The notes: generated from the sequence alone by a model not told the origin. Positions 17,357 through 26,176 are shown, numbered from the stretch's first letter. The stretch is 64,000 nucleotides of DNA from Microvirga makkahensis (GCF_009830105.1 NZ_WURB01000002.1:62001-126000), one strand, 5' to 3'. Numbers and translations are program-made.

Positions 17357-17665
17357 CTAGTGGAGCGCGCCTCTGTCGAGCGCCTGCAGGGCGTCGAGGA
17401 TGTCGTCTAGCGCCACGAGGGCGCCGGTTTCAGGCAGCCTGCGCCAGTTCGGCAGGTTCTCCACGGCGCAGGCATCCGAGGCCCAGCCGGCGAGGATCGC
17501 CCGCTTGTCGCTGATGTCCAAGGCAGGATGCGCCAGAACCTCCTGTGGGTCTCTGAACGAAACGGCTCTTGGGGCAAGGGCGCCGTCGCGTTCACGGGCG
17601 TTCAATGCAAGGGACGATGCGGACGGATCACGGGCAGGTTTCAAGTCAACGGTCGCTTGGTCCAT
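17357..17665 (-). CDS. hypothetical protein with DP-x-x-V-L-x-x-P helical module
   Basis: 102 residues, with GAGGAAGG upstream of ATG. Residues 38-100 hold the module SFRDPQEVLAHPALDISDKR, AILAGWASDACAVENLPNWR, RLPETGALVALDDILDALQA that is also present in the downstream gene at 16434. Families with this pattern are common as orphan stress-associated proteins in Hyphomicrobiales, without assigned function. First gene of the presumed operon. Confidence 0.65.
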   Translation of the reverse strand: MDQATVDLKPARDPSASSLALNARERDGALAPRAVSFRDPQEVLAHPALDISDKRAILAGWASDACAVENLPNWRRLPETGALVALDDILDALQALDRGALH

Positions 17666-17694
17666 GGTTTCCTTCCTCTACTGAGCAAAGGGCT

Positions 17695-17725
17695 GGCTTG
17701 GGCAGCCGCCGGCCCCGCCCAAGCC
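17695..17725 (-). terminator. hairpin downstream of hsp20
   Basis: GGCTTGGGC at 17695-17703 pairs perfectly with GCCCAAGCC at 17717-17725; the loop is GC-rich. It lies 21 bases past the stop of the Hsp20 gene on the minus strand. No T-run follows. Confidence 0.45.
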
Positions 17726-17745
17726 CGACTGCACTGCTTGCGGGT

Positions 17746-18204
17746 TCACGCCGCTTTTTCGTGCTCAATGGTCTTCGCGCCGCCGGTCGCGATCTTGATG
17801 CGGTGCGGCTTGAACTCCTCCGGCACCTCGCGCACAAGGTCGATCGTCAGCAGGCCATTTTCCAAGGCCGCCCCCTTCACCTTCACGTAGTCCGCCAGGC
17901 TGAAGGTCTGCTTGAAGTTGCGGGTGGCGATGCCGCGATGCAGGAACTGGACATTCACCTGCTCCGGATGCTTCTGCCCGGCCACCAGCAGCGTGTTTTC
18001 CTTTTGGGTGATCTCGATGTCATCGGGCGAGAAGCCCGCCACCGCCATGGTGATGCGGTACTGCTCGTCGCCCGTCTTCTCGACGTTGTAAGGCGGCCAA
18101 TGGGACGAGGCGTCCTGCCGGGCCGTCTGGTCGATCAGATCGAACAACCGGTCGAAGCCGACCGTCGAACGGTATAGGGGCGAAAGGTCGAAAGCCGTTC
18201 TCAT
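17746..18204 (-). CDS. Hsp20/alpha-crystallin family small heat-shock protein (IbpA-like)
   Basis: 152 residues from ATG 18202-18204. The N-terminal MRTAFDLSPLYRSTVGFDRL is the class A rhizobial Hsp20/IbpA signature. The alpha-crystallin domain spans about residues 35-130 (YNVEKTGDEQYRITMAVAGF, RGIATRNFKQTFSLADYVKV, AALENGLLTIDLVREVPEE). It binds unfolding proteins and keeps them refoldable. GGGAGGAT lies just upstream of the start and is part of a predicted ROSE thermometer, so translation is probably heat-controlled. Confidence 0.93.
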   Translation of the reverse strand: MRTAFDLSPLYRSTVGFDRLFDLIDQTARQDASSHWPPYNVEKTGDEQYRITMAVAGFSPDDIEITQKENTLLVAGQKHPEQVNVQFLHRGIATRNFKQTFSLADYVKVKGAALENGLLTIDLVREVPEEFKPHRIKIATGGAKTIEHEKAA

Positions 18205-18320
18205 AGCTACATCCTCCCAGGAGCAACGTAACCACAAGAGCGCCGGACACCCGCCGGCGCCCGAGATACCAAGCCCATCAAGAGCCTTGGGTGATGTGAT
18301 GTAGGGAGAGGCCTTTCCGG
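18205..18320 (-). promoter_or_regulatory. ROSE-type RNA thermometer in the hsp20 leader
   Basis: On the minus strand the last 23 bases before the ATG read GTTGCTCCTGGGAG, then GATGTAGCT. UUGCUCC can pair with the Shine-Dalgarno segment GGAGGAU, leaving a U-U and a G-G mismatch, the hallmark of ROSE elements of rhizobial small heat-shock genes. Upstream of this are further GC-rich pairings (GGGCGCCGGCGGGTGTCCGG). The leader end at 18320 is approximate; I did not find a clear RpoH or sigma-70 promoter. Confidence 0.75.
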
Positions 18321-18333
18321 TTTTCAAGGGCGC

Positions 18334-18753
18334 TCAGTTTGCCATCTGAGCGGATTGAGCACTGCCGTCCTGAGCGAGCCTCCACGACGGCCCATCCGCG
18401 CTGTCCGAACGCAATCCCGGAATCGGACTGAACGCCGTGAACAGATAGAAGCCGTTGAGGCGAACCCCGATCCGGGCCGCCTCCCGGTCGAAGCCCAGGG
18501 GCATCGGGCCGGCCTCATCCATCTCACCGGCAGCCTGCCACCGGTCCGACCGCAGGAAAGCTGGTGCAGGCTGGCCCTTGGGCACGGCGCAGTAAAGCCC
18601 CGGCTCGTGCCGTCTCCGGAACAGGTTGTAGCGGGTCCGGGAGGCGGCTAAAGCCGTTGACCCGCTTCGGGACTCAGCGTGCGGATTGGCTTGGTCGACC
18701 TGGATCGGGCAGGTATGCGTCAAAACCTCATCAGGGACAAAGGTGCCATGCAT
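18334..18753 (-). CDS. conserved hypothetical protein, YNLF...NGFYLF family
   Basis: 139 residues, with GGAG eight bases before the ATG. Residues 42-108 (RYNLFRRRHEPGLYCAVPKG, PAPAFLRSDRWQAAGEMDEA, REAARIGVRLNGFYLFTAF) align with the protein at 39787-40119 (YNLFRHTDRTELICAVPEVR, SAEISVHFNGFYLFQL). The two are paralogues, about 40% identical over this core by eye. The rest of this protein is low in complexity. No known function or motif. Confidence 0.6.
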   Translation of the reverse strand: MHGTFVPDEVLTHTCPIQVDQANPHAESRSGSTALAASRTRYNLFRRRHEPGLYCAVPKGQPAPAFLRSDRWQAAGEMDEAGPMPLGFDREAARIGVRLNGFYLFTAFSPIPGLRSDSADGPSWRLAQDGSAQSAQMAN

Positions 18754-18843
18754 CTTGGTCTCCGTGACTCCTATCCATCTTCCATCTGGGTTGAACCGGA
18801 AAATGACACTCCGGTCTGTGGCCGATCCGGCGATCCGGGCCCG

Positions 18844-19014
18844 TCAGGTCCAGCCCGCCGATCGCCTGATCCGCGCGGCGGCCTCTTCGGCTGGGATGCC
18901 ATCCGTGTACCAGTCGAGCAGCGTCAGGTTCAGATCCCCCTGAACCAGTTGGGCCGCCTCATCGGGCAAATGCGCTGCGACCTGTTGCAGATAGTGCGAG
19001 AAGCCCTGCGCCAC
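18844..19014 (-). CDS. small protein of 56 residues, unknown function
   Basis: GTG at 19012-19014 is preceded by AGGAG seven bases upstream and opens a frame to TGA at 18844-18846. The sequence is that of a compact helical protein: VAQGFSHYLQQVAAHLPDEA, AQLVQGDLNLTLLDWYTDGI, PAEEAAARIRRSAGWT. The end, with its A-x-x-I-R, suggests a small regulatory or partner protein. Codon-position composition is normal for the genome. No relatives recognised. Confidence 0.55.
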   Translation of the reverse strand: MAQGFSHYLQQVAAHLPDEAAQLVQGDLNLTLLDWYTDGIPAEEAAARIRRSAGWT

Positions 19015-19115
19015 CCACAATCTCCTGACGATCCTGATTGTCGCGACGGGAGGACCCGGTGCAGGTCTGCTCCCGTCGGGCTAATTCAATCGAACTGGCT
19101 ACTTGGTTGTTTGGA

Positions 19116-19559
19116 CTACTCCGCAGCCACGCGATAGGCGCTGCCGTGATCGGTCCTCACCGGCATGCCCGGAGCGCCCCGCTCCAGGCGACGGCGAGAC
19201 CGCGTCGATCCAAGCCAATCCAGATGCTTGTCGACCCGCTTGGCCTTGTCCTCGCGCAACTCGCGCTTGGCCCGCCGCAGTTGCTTGGCGACCTTCTCAA
19301 GGGCGAGCCTGAACGCGGCATAGATATCGGTGCTCTGGGCCTCGCCGCTCATCATCTTGAGCGCGCCCATCTGGACGTTGACCGTGCACCGGTACATCGG
19401 GCCCTCGCGGTTGAAGTACACGGTCGCGGTGTTCAGACGCCCGAAATATTTGCCCGCCATCTGCAGGATGCAGGTCCGGGCGTAGTCGGGCAACACGTCC
19501 CCCAGATCAATGTTTGAGCTTTGTACCAGGATGGTTCGATCCACACCTTGCAGCTTCAT
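19116..19559 (-). CDS. HPF/RaiA family ribosome hibernation factor
   Basis: 147 residues with GGAGG just upstream of ATG. The N-terminal beta-alpha-beta domain (VQSSNIDLGDVLPDYARTCI, YFGRLNTATVYFNREGPMYR, CTVNVQMGALKMMSGEAQST, YAAFRLALEKVAKQLRRAKR) is that of ribosome-associated inhibitor/hibernation promoting factors, which sit in the decoding channel and silence 70S ribosomes in stationary phase. The basic tail lacks the dimerising domain of long HPF. A paralogue is at 60804-61151. Confidence 0.85.
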   Translation of the reverse strand: MKLQGVDRTILVQSSNIDLGDVLPDYARTCILQMAGKYFGRLNTATVYFNREGPMYRCTVNVQMGALKMMSGEAQSTDIYAAFRLALEKVAKQLRRAKRELREDKAKRVDKHLDWLGSTRSRRRLERGAPGMPVRTDHGSAYRVAAE

Positions 19560-19805
19560 TCAGTCCTCCATCGGGTGAAGGTTCGAGTGCGAGACGATTT
19601 GGATATGAGAAGGGTTCAGCGGGCCCGCAAGCCTCCGGCGCCGCCATGCAGAGAGCGCCTCATGTTCCTAGCTGCGCCTTGTGGATGGGGCCCTCAGTGG
19701 ATGTCCTGAGCGTCCGTCGAGGCAGAGCGGGGAAGAAGCCATTGGTGAGATCTTTGCCGCTCTGCCACACGGTGGGGCGCTGCTTGGTCGCCCCACCGCA
19801 CCGGC

Positions 19806-19949
19806 TTACTTCTTCAAGCCGGAGCGATTGCTTGCCGCAGACGACGGGCCCCCCTGCCCTTCCTTGCGAAACGGCAGCTTGCCGGCCACACGCTTGAGTG
19901 CATCCGAGAGGTCGTATTTCAGCTTGTTGGTGATCTCCGACATGGTCAT
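19806..19949 (-). CDS. small basic protein of 47 residues, unknown function
   Basis: ATG at 19947-19949 (a second ATG two codons on) opens a clean frame to TAA at 19806-19808. The sequence starts MTMSEITNKLKYDLSDALKR, then VAGKLPFRKEGQGG and ends in SGLKK. It looks like an amphipathic helix followed by a flexible basic tail. The upstream GAGGTTTTGCC offers a modest ribosome site. Too small for standard gene finders, but the coding character is good. Confidence 0.55.
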   Translation of the reverse strand: MTMSEITNKLKYDLSDALKRVAGKLPFRKEGQGGPSSAASNRSGLKK

Positions 19950-20154
19950 GGCAAAACCTCATGCGGTTCAGCACACTCTCCGTGCCGCCCTCATAACGCA
20001 GAGCCCGGCTCTCCGTTTCAAGGATAAGGTTCCTTTCAGCGCATATCGTCGAGCCAGGGCTGGAGAACGTCCATGAAACACTGAGCCACGAGATCTTCGC
20101 ACGCCATGGCGGAAGCCTTCTGAGACGGTCGAACATGATATGTGCCGAGACGGT

Positions 20155-21162
20155 TCAGAATGTGAGGCCGATCTTGCCGAAGTGGGCTCCTGATTCCTCA
20201 TACCGGAACGCATCGGCAATCTCAGGCAGTCCAAAGCTGCGGTCGATCACCGGGCGCAGGCCTGTGGCTTCGATCGCCCGCACGAAGTCAATCTGCTGGC
20301 GCCGGTTGCCGACGATCAGCCCCTCGAGCCGGGCCTGCCTGGCCATCAGGGCGCCGGTCGGCACCTCGCCGGCTCGGCCGGTCAGCACGCCGATCAGCGC
20401 GATGTGCCCGCCGACCCGCACCGCCGCAATCGACTGCCCCAGCGTGCCCGGTCCGCCCACCTCAATGACGTGATCCACACCGCGCCCGCCGGTCCAGTCC
20501 CGCGCCCGGACGCCCCAGTCCTCATGCTGGCGGTAGTTGATGGTGTGGTCGGCTCCCAAGGCTCGAACCCGCTCCAGCTTCTCGTCCGAGGACGAGGTGG
20601 CAATGACTGTTGCGCCCATCGCCTTCGCAAGCTGGAGGGCGAAGATCGACACCCCGCCGGTGCCGAGCACCAGCACCACATCGCCAGCCTTGAGCCCGCC
20701 ATTGACCACCAAGGCGCGCCAGGCGGTCAGTCCGGCTGTCGTGAGCGTGGCCGCCTCGGCATGGCTGAACCCTTTCGGTGCCCGGGTGAACCAGGTCGCC
20801 GGCCGTACGACCACCTCACGGGCATAGCCGTCGACCCCGTCGCCCGGCGTGGTCGAGAAGTCGGAGACCGTTGGCGGCCCCTCGAGCCAGCCCGGAAAGA
20901 AGCAGGAAACCACCTGATCGCCGGCGTGGAACTCGGTCACGCCCTCGCCCACTGCTTCGACCACGCCGGCACCATCGGACATCGGGATGCGCCCATTTTC
21001 TGTCGGCATGCGTCCGCTCACCACGCCGTAGTCGTGGTAGTTGAGCGAGCTCGCATGAACCCGGACCCGGATCTCGCCGGGTCCGGGCGCACCAGGATCC
21101 GGCATCTCGATCAGTTCCAGCCGATCGAGGCCGCCGGGGGCATGCAGGACGATTTCTTTCAT
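20155..21162 (-). CDS. zinc-independent NAD(P)-dependent alcohol dehydrogenase / quinone oxidoreductase (MDR superfamily)
   Basis: 335 residues from ATG 21160-21162 (CAGGAG upstream); reading frame continues upstream but without a start signal. GroES-like domain: VRVHASSLNYHDYGVVSGRM, MSDGAGVVEAVGEGVTEFHA. Rossmann domain: KAGDVVLVLGTGGVSIFALQ, LAKAMGATVIATSSSDEKLE. The structural zinc cysteines are absent, which fits the quinone oxidoreductase-like medium-chain dehydrogenases. Likely reduces aldehydes or alpha,beta-unsaturated ketones; substrate unknown. Divergent from a DJ-1-like gene. Confidence 0.9.
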   Translation of the reverse strand: MKEIVLHAPGGLDRLELIEMPDPGAPGPGEIRVRVHASSLNYHDYGVVSGRMPTENGRIPMSDGAGVVEAVGEGVTEFHAGDQVVSCFFPGWLEGPPTVSDFSTTPGDGVDGYAREVVVRPATWFTRAPKGFSHAEAATLTTAGLTAWRALVVNGGLKAGDVVLVLGTGGVSIFALQLAKAMGATVIATSSSDEKLERVRALGADHTINYRQHEDWGVRARDWTGGRGVDHVIEVGGPGTLGQSIAAVRVGGHIALIGVLTGRAGEVPTGALMARQARLEGLIVGNRRQQIDFVRAIEATGLRPVIDRSFGLPEIADAFRYEESGAHFGKIGLTF

Positions 21163-21478
21163 TGTTCGTCTCCTGATCCTTGTCCGTATGCTCGTCCCGA
21201 GCAAAGGAGTGCCGTCTGGATGAGCGGGGCGGCGCCACCTCTTGCTCCACCGTCTGGGATTCCAACTTGCCCGGCTTTCCGTGACGCAGCAACGAGGCGC
21301 CAGCGCCTTCCGCGTCAAGTCGCGCAACTTAACGCCTTGAGTCAGGCTGGGGTCCTTGCTGAGACGCCTCAAATCCCCACAAGCTCCATGGGGCGGCTCT
21401 CCGAGATTGAGCTTTTCGCCCGAACCCGTACCGAGCGTCTGACGTTGACGGCGTAACGTCTTCATCCCGGAAAAAGAC
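21163..21478. promoter_or_regulatory. divergent promoter region of the MDR and DJ-1-like genes
   Basis: 316 bases. On the plus strand CGAAC (21421-21425), 17 bases, then CGTT (21443-21446) resembles an EcfG promoter with one mismatch in the -35 element and lies 32 bases before the DJ-1-like ATG, the same distance as for the hemerythrin gene. Nothing else stands out. Confidence 0.4.
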
Positions 21479-22213
21479 ATGCCCGCTCCCAAAGTGCTCG
21501 TTGTCGCCACCTCACATGACCAGATGGGCTCCACCGGCCACCGCACCGGCGTCTGGCTCGAAGAGCTTGCCACACCCTACTACGCCCTGCTCGACGGCGG
21601 CGCGGAGGTCACGCTCGTCTCGATCAAGGGAGGGGCGATCCCGTGGGATCCCCGCAGCCTTCCAGCGCAAGCCGGTGAAGGACCGGGCGAGAAGCCCGAG
21701 GAGCAGCAGGAGGTCCCGGCCTCGGTTCACCGCTTCCTCTCCGACGAGAGGGCCATGGCAACGGCCCGGAACTCCCCTGCCCTCGGCAGCATGGACCCAG
21801 GGTCCTTCGACGCGGTGTTTCTGCCGGGCGGGCACGGCCCGATGTGGGATGCGGCCAACGACGAGACGCTGGCCCGCATTGTTGGATCGATGTTCGACCA
21901 GGGCAAGGTTGTCGCCGCCGTGTGCCACGGTCCGGCCGGGCTCGTGAAGGCGACGCGACAGGATGGACAACCCATCGTCGATGGCCGCCGGGTGAGCGCC
22001 TTCACCAACACCGAGGAGGAGGCGGTGGGACTGACAGCGGTGGTGCCCTTCCTGCTGGAGGACCGACTCAAGGAACTGGGTGGTCGGTTTGAGCGAGGAC
22101 CGGACTGGCAGCCCTTTGCCGTGCAGGATGGAAACCTAATCACCGGCCAGAACCCGCAATCCTCCGAGCTTGTCGCGCGGCATGTCTTGAGCGCTCTTGA
22201 GCAGGCAGGCTGA
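21479..22213 (+). CDS. DJ-1/PfpI superfamily protein (class I glutamine amidotransferase-like, Hsp31-like)
   Basis: 244 residues. The nucleophile elbow AAVCHGPAGLV carries Cys149 and His150; the flanking FLPGGHGPMWD and the early acidic residue in GVWLEEL complete the usual site. The length and the region GVWLEELATPYY resemble the HchA/YDR533C-type glyoxalase III and protein-deglycase group, which detoxify methylglyoxal or protect proteins. Followed after 33 bases by an NAD(P)-binding protein gene in the same direction. Confidence 0.87.
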   Translation: MPAPKVLVVATSHDQMGSTGHRTGVWLEELATPYYALLDGGAEVTLVSIKGGAIPWDPRSLPAQAGEGPGEKPEEQQEVPASVHRFLSDERAMATARNSPALGSMDPGSFDAVFLPGGHGPMWDAANDETLARIVGSMFDQGKVVAAVCHGPAGLVKATRQDGQPIVDGRRVSAFTNTEEEAVGLTAVVPFLLEDRLKELGGRFERGPDWQPFAVQDGNLITGQNPQSSELVARHVLSALEQAG

Positions 22214-22246
22214 AGCAGCCGCGCCCAACAAGACGAGCGGCTCGCC

Positions 22247-22879
22247 ATGACAACCCTCATGCTGGTCGGGGCAACAGGCCTGGTCGGCGGGGCGGTCCTG
22301 CGGCAGGCGCTGGCAGATGCACGCGTGACCCGGATCGTTGCACCAACCAGACGGGAACTGCCGCCTCACCCGAAGCTCAAAAACCCGCTGGTTGACTTCG
22401 AGCACCTGCCGGCTGATGCCGCTTGGTGGGCTGTCGATGGCGTGATCTGCACCTTGGGCACCACAATCCGCAAGGCAGGCTCGCAGGAGACGTTCCGCCG
22501 GGTCGATCACGACCATTCGCTGGCTCTGGCGAGGCTCGCCCGGCAACATGGCGCCCGTGCTTTCGCGCTGAACTCAGCGACGGGCGCTGACCCGCGCTCG
22601 CGCTTCTTCTACAACCGTGTCAAAGGCGAGGTGGAGGAGGCAATCCGTGGTGTCGGATTCCCGTCCCTGACCCTCGTGCGCCCTGCCCTGATCGGCGGTG
22701 AGCGCGGCGAGTTCCGGCCTGCGGAGTTTATGGTTATGCCGCTTCTGCGGCTTGTGGAGCGGCTTCTGCCCCGCCGTTATCGCGTCGTGCCACACCAGCG
22801 CCTCGCCACGGCCTTGCTGGAGGCGGCGATCACTGCCCCACCCGGCGAGCGCATCATCGAGTCCGAGGCCATCGTCTGA
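22247..22879 (+). CDS. NAD(P)-binding oxidoreductase, HTATIP2-like atypical short-chain dehydrogenase
   Basis: 210 residues. The nucleotide-binding motif MLVGATGLVGGAVLRQALAD is at the N-terminus. The pattern GVICTLGTTIRKAGSQETFR, then the conserved tyrosine/lysine pair in RFFYNRVKGEVEEAI, matches the TIP30/HTATIP2-like group. It probably binds NADPH; role unknown. Likely co-transcribed with the DJ-1-like gene, with a terminator further downstream. Confidence 0.85.
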   Translation: MTTLMLVGATGLVGGAVLRQALADARVTRIVAPTRRELPPHPKLKNPLVDFEHLPADAAWWAVDGVICTLGTTIRKAGSQETFRRVDHDHSLALARLARQHGARAFALNSATGADPRSRFFYNRVKGEVEEAIRGVGFPSLTLVRPALIGGERGEFRPAEFMVMPLLRLVERLLPRRYRVVPHQRLATALLEAAITAPPGERIIESEAIV

Positions 22880-23118
22880 GGAGGCGCCTGGAAGCAGACC
22901 ACATGCCCTCACCAGGAGCGGGGCGCCAGACAATGACAGAGGCCTCATCAAGCCTGCGGTGGCCAAGCCAGGTGCGATCACCCCACCTGCCACGGCCGGT
23001 TCCTGACAACCTGATCCCGCTGGATTCTGCTGCCGTGTTTAACTTGGATCATGGCCTGCACTCTGCGGATCCAGTATTCCGAAGAGGCTTCAGAGTTGTT
23101 CCTCCCTCTGAATCCTTC

Positions 23119-23152
23119 TCCCTCCCCGTGCTGCGGGCGAGGGATTTTTTTT
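23119..23152 (+). terminator. intrinsic terminator
   Basis: TCCCTC at 23119-23124 pairs with GAGGGA at 23139-23144 and is followed by eight T residues (23145-23152). It would end plus-strand transcription from the DJ-1-like/NAD-binding gene pair, immediately before the end of the convergent patatin gene. Confidence 0.8.
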
Positions 23153-23153
23153 G

Positions 23154-24251
23154 TTATGGACGGAGTTCACGCAAGCGCTCTGGCGTAGCGCCAGCTGTCC
23201 TTTGGGATGGGGCAGCGTGTGGCAGGTCAGCCGCGGATCGGCTCGTCAGCCACGCATCCGCGGCTCCGCGCCCTTGATCCCGGAGGTGCTGCAAATGCGC
23301 CCAGTCGGTGTTCATGAAGCTGAACTCGCTCAGGCCATCGATATGATCTTCGGCAACAACCCGGTGCAGCTTGAGACGCCGCAACTTGCGCCCAAGTCGC
23401 GAGTTCTGCATGTCGCCCTCGCGGCAGAGCTGGCTCATCATCGCCAAGGCTTCAATATCCCGCTGCAGCGAGCTGTTGAAGGTGATCTGGTTCAGCCGCT
23501 TATGGATCTGCGGCGAGGTGGTCGGCAGTTCAGCATGGCTTGCTGGAATGATCTGCACCACCAAGACCTCCGAGGCCCTTGTGGCGGTCACGAGGGGCAT
23601 CAGGGGAGGGTTCGCCGCATAGCCGCCGTCCCAATGCGGCTCGCCATCGATCAGCACCGCCTGATGGAGCTGCGGCAGGCAGGCAGAGGCCAGGACGACA
23701 TCGTGGCTCAGGTCCTTGTTGCGGAAGATCCGCAGAGCTCCGTCCCGGACCCGCGTCGTGCCGAGCAGCAGCCGGACGGGCGGGCCAACACGCACAGCCT
23801 CGATGTCAACCTCCGCAGTGAGGATGTCGCGCAAGGGGTTCAGATCGAACGGGTTGAACTGGTACGGAGAGAGGTGCGAGGTCACGTGCGACAGGACGGG
23901 GTTGGCCGAGAGGAGACGGCTCTGGCGGCCCGCCTCGCTGATCCTGCGCCAGAACCGCTCAAGGGTAGCGCGCGCTTCGCCCGCACCCCCTTTCGCCAGT
24001 CCGGAGGCGAGCAGGACGGCGTTCATGGCGCCAGCACTGGCCCCACTGACGGCATCGAACGTCACGCCTTCCTCAAGGAGCCGGTCGAGCACGCCCCAGG
24101 TAAAGGCACCAAAGGCTCCTCCACCCTGCAGCGCGAGCGAGATCCGCTTTGGCTTGGAAACTGCGCTCCTGACGGCGCGTCCTCGAACAACCTGGGGCTT
24201 GCCTGTGGGACCGGAGATACCCTGGCCGGCGATGGGATCGAGAAAGTTCAT
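23154..24251 (-). CDS. patatin-like phospholipase
   Basis: 365 residues. Glycine-rich oxyanion region LALQGGGAFGAFTWGVLDRL, nucleophile Ser72 in GASAGAM and catalytic Asp208 in WDGGYAANPP form the Ser-Asp dyad of patatin acyl hydrolases. No signal peptide is visible, so it is likely cytoplasmic or peripheral at the membrane. Substrate probably phospholipid or other acyl ester. The last 30 residues are low in complexity and abut a terminator. Monocistronic. Confidence 0.92.
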   Translation of the reverse strand: MNFLDPIAGQGISGPTGKPQVVRGRAVRSAVSKPKRISLALQGGGAFGAFTWGVLDRLLEEGVTFDAVSGASAGAMNAVLLASGLAKGGAGEARATLERFWRRISEAGRQSRLLSANPVLSHVTSHLSPYQFNPFDLNPLRDILTAEVDIEAVRVGPPVRLLLGTTRVRDGALRIFRNKDLSHDVVLASACLPQLHQAVLIDGEPHWDGGYAANPPLMPLVTATRASEVLVVQIIPASHAELPTTSPQIHKRLNQITFNSSLQRDIEALAMMSQLCREGDMQNSRLGRKLRRLKLHRVVAEDHIDGLSEFSFMNTDWAHLQHLRDQGRGAADAWLTSRSAADLPHAAPSQRTAGATPERLRELRP

Positions 24252-24601
24252 GGTCTGCCTCCATCTCGCCGCAGGTTTTGTTGGTGTTGATCGTCGCGCG
24301 GCGGGGCCGTTCGGAATTGTGTGTCCGAACGCAGGAAGGCGAACGTCTGAGACGGCTGGTTGTTGCTGCGATGCAGCATAGGGCTAAGCCGTTGCCGCCA
24401 TGCGTCCAAGGCATGGAACCACAAAGGACATCCGAGATTGCGTTCAGGATCCTGCCTATTACACCTTGAGTTTCATGCCGGGTCATGCCTGCAGCGGCTG
24501 AACCTCGATGGCCGAATGCGACAGCTTGGGCAGGTGGGGCCATCGCTCACCGGGCCCCGACCGGTAGGCGAGATTCGGCCGCCTGACCGCCATCTGGGCC
24601 A
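24252..24601. other. intergenic region between two minus-strand genes, nothing recognised
   Basis: 350 bases. It must contain the promoter for the patatin gene. I found no convincing small gene, hairpin or consensus promoter. Confidence 0.35.
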
Positions 24602-25978
24602 TCATGGTGCAGGCACCGTAGACGGGACTCGGCCGGCCCGCCCCGATCCGCCCATAACCGTGGCCGCGCGATCAAGCGCCTGCTGAACGGTGGCATAGCG
24701 CTCCTCGATCCTCTGGCGGTCGAATTCATCCCTGACGCGGGAGCGGGCCGCCTCCATGATCACTCGCGCTTGTTCCGCCAGCGCCTCGTGCTGCACCGGC
24801 AGCCGGACATGCTCGCCAACCCGCTCGATGGCCTCCAGCAGGTGCAGGACGATGATGGGCATGCCGGCGCCATTCTGCCGGATCTGGTTGAATCCCGCCT
24901 CGATCAGTCCGCCATAGGTCGGCTGGGTGCAGGCGAGACGCAGAGCCCCGTCCCGGCCCCGGAACACGCCCGCCGGCAGGGCCCGGCTCATGAGCTTGCA
25001 CAGGGAGGCCGAGAGCCGGTCAATGACGGCCACCGCCGTATAGGGATCGTTGACCGCTGCCGACAACGCCCGATCGGCGATCTCGTCGAGATGGCGGAGC
25101 GAGAAGTCCGGGTCCTGCACCGGGGTTCTGTGGACCCCGGTGAGGATGGCGTCCTGGATCTCGGCCCTAAGCTCCTTGTTGAGGCGCTCCCCCGGGTACA
25201 CGGCAAACTCGCGCGAGCCCGGCACGACGTAGTGGCCGGCCCGGAAGTACAGCACGATCAGCGCCTCGGCCTTTTCGGCAATGGCCACGAGCCGCTCGAA
25301 CTGGATCGCCTGGACATACCCTGGCTCCTGGGAGCCGAAGAACGCCGCCCGTTGCTCGAAGTCGGCGGGAAGCAGCTGCTGGGTGGGCACCTCGGTCGGC
25401 CCGGTCGCGTCGAGGGGAGCGAGCTCATCCAGGAGTTCGTCCAGTTCATTCCCTACGCGCTCGATCACGGTCTCCGACACGATGGAGCGTGCCAGAATGT
25501 GGAGAAACAGGACCAAGAGCCCAATGCTGAGGATCGTTAGGGCCAGGGCGATGCTGACGCTGGCGTAGGGCAGTTTGCCCGAACCTTCGCGAGAGCCGAC
25601 GACGGGAAGGACCAGCAGGCAGTACACAATCGTCATCACAAAGGTGCCGAGCACGACCTGCGTCTGAGGATTGGCCATGAAGCTGCGGATCAGGCGCGGC
25701 CCGAACTGGCTGGCTGCCAGGGTCAGCACCACCATGGTGATCGAGAACACCAGGGTGGCCATGGTGATCATCGAGGACAGGATCGTCGACAGCACGGTCT
25801 CGGCATCGGCCGGTTCCCCGACATAGAGGAACCAGGGTATGCTGGGGCTGGCCGCGGTCATTGACCGCTCGACCCATATCGTGAGCGCCACCAATCCGAC
25901 AGCGCCGGCCGCCATAAGGCTGGGCACGAACCAGAAGCTGGTGCGCAGAAACTCCCAGAGGGTTCGCAGGCGTTCCAT
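24602..25978 (-). CDS. DUF2254 family membrane protein
   Basis: 458 residues from ATG 25976-25978, with GAGG upstream; in-frame sequence extends further, but MERLRTLWEFLRTSFWFVPS is the standard family start. Four hydrophobic segments lie in the first 170 residues (including VFSITMVVLTLAASQFGPRL), then a roughly 290-residue soluble domain with RHLDEIADRALSAAVNDPYT, a signature of these proteins. They are predicted inner-membrane proteins of unknown role. Single gene, possibly envelope or ion related. Confidence 0.88.
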   Translation of the reverse strand: MERLRTLWEFLRTSFWFVPSLMAAGAVGLVALTIWVERSMTAASPSIPWFLYVGEPADAETVLSTILSSMITMATLVFSITMVVLTLAASQFGPRLIRSFMANPQTQVVLGTFVMTIVYCLLVLPVVGSREGSGKLPYASVSIALALTILSIGLLVLFLHILARSIVSETVIERVGNELDELLDELAPLDATGPTEVPTQQLLPADFEQRAAFFGSQEPGYVQAIQFERLVAIAEKAEALIVLYFRAGHYVVPGSREFAVYPGERLNKELRAEIQDAILTGVHRTPVQDPDFSLRHLDEIADRALSAAVNDPYTAVAVIDRLSASLCKLMSRALPAGVFRGRDGALRLACTQPTYGGLIEAGFNQIRQNGAGMPIIVLHLLEAIERVGEHVRLPVQHEALAEQARVIMEAARSRVRDEFDRQRIEERYATVQQALDRAATVMGGSGRAGRVPSTVPAP

Positions 25979-26176
25979 GGCCACCTCTTCGCACCACAAC
26001 GGTGCTCGACAGAAAGTCTTTGCCGGCCGTTCCGTCTTCAAAAGTCAGGCTCTGTCGATCAGTCCAGATCCCAGGGAGAACGCCATCATGGAGAAGAGGT
26101 GTCGGGTTGCGTCCAAACGCCTGCCCACCTCGGCCTTGGTTGAATCCCAGGGGTCCAGCTCCATGTGTTTGGGATC

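Noticed and set aside
20036..20107. 23-codon frame MACEDLVAQCFMDV... on the minus strand
   Set aside because: It has a plausible AGAAGG site and composition, but no relatives, promoter or hairpin; a leader peptide for the gene at 19806 is possible but unsupported.
21163..21573. Upstream extension of the MDR dehydrogenase to 472 codons
   Set aside because: The family starts at MKEIVL with a good ribosome site at 21162; the extension would cover the divergent promoter.
25979..26060. GGAAC upstream of the DUF2254 gene
   Set aside because: No CGTT or CATCYAAT at a fitting distance.
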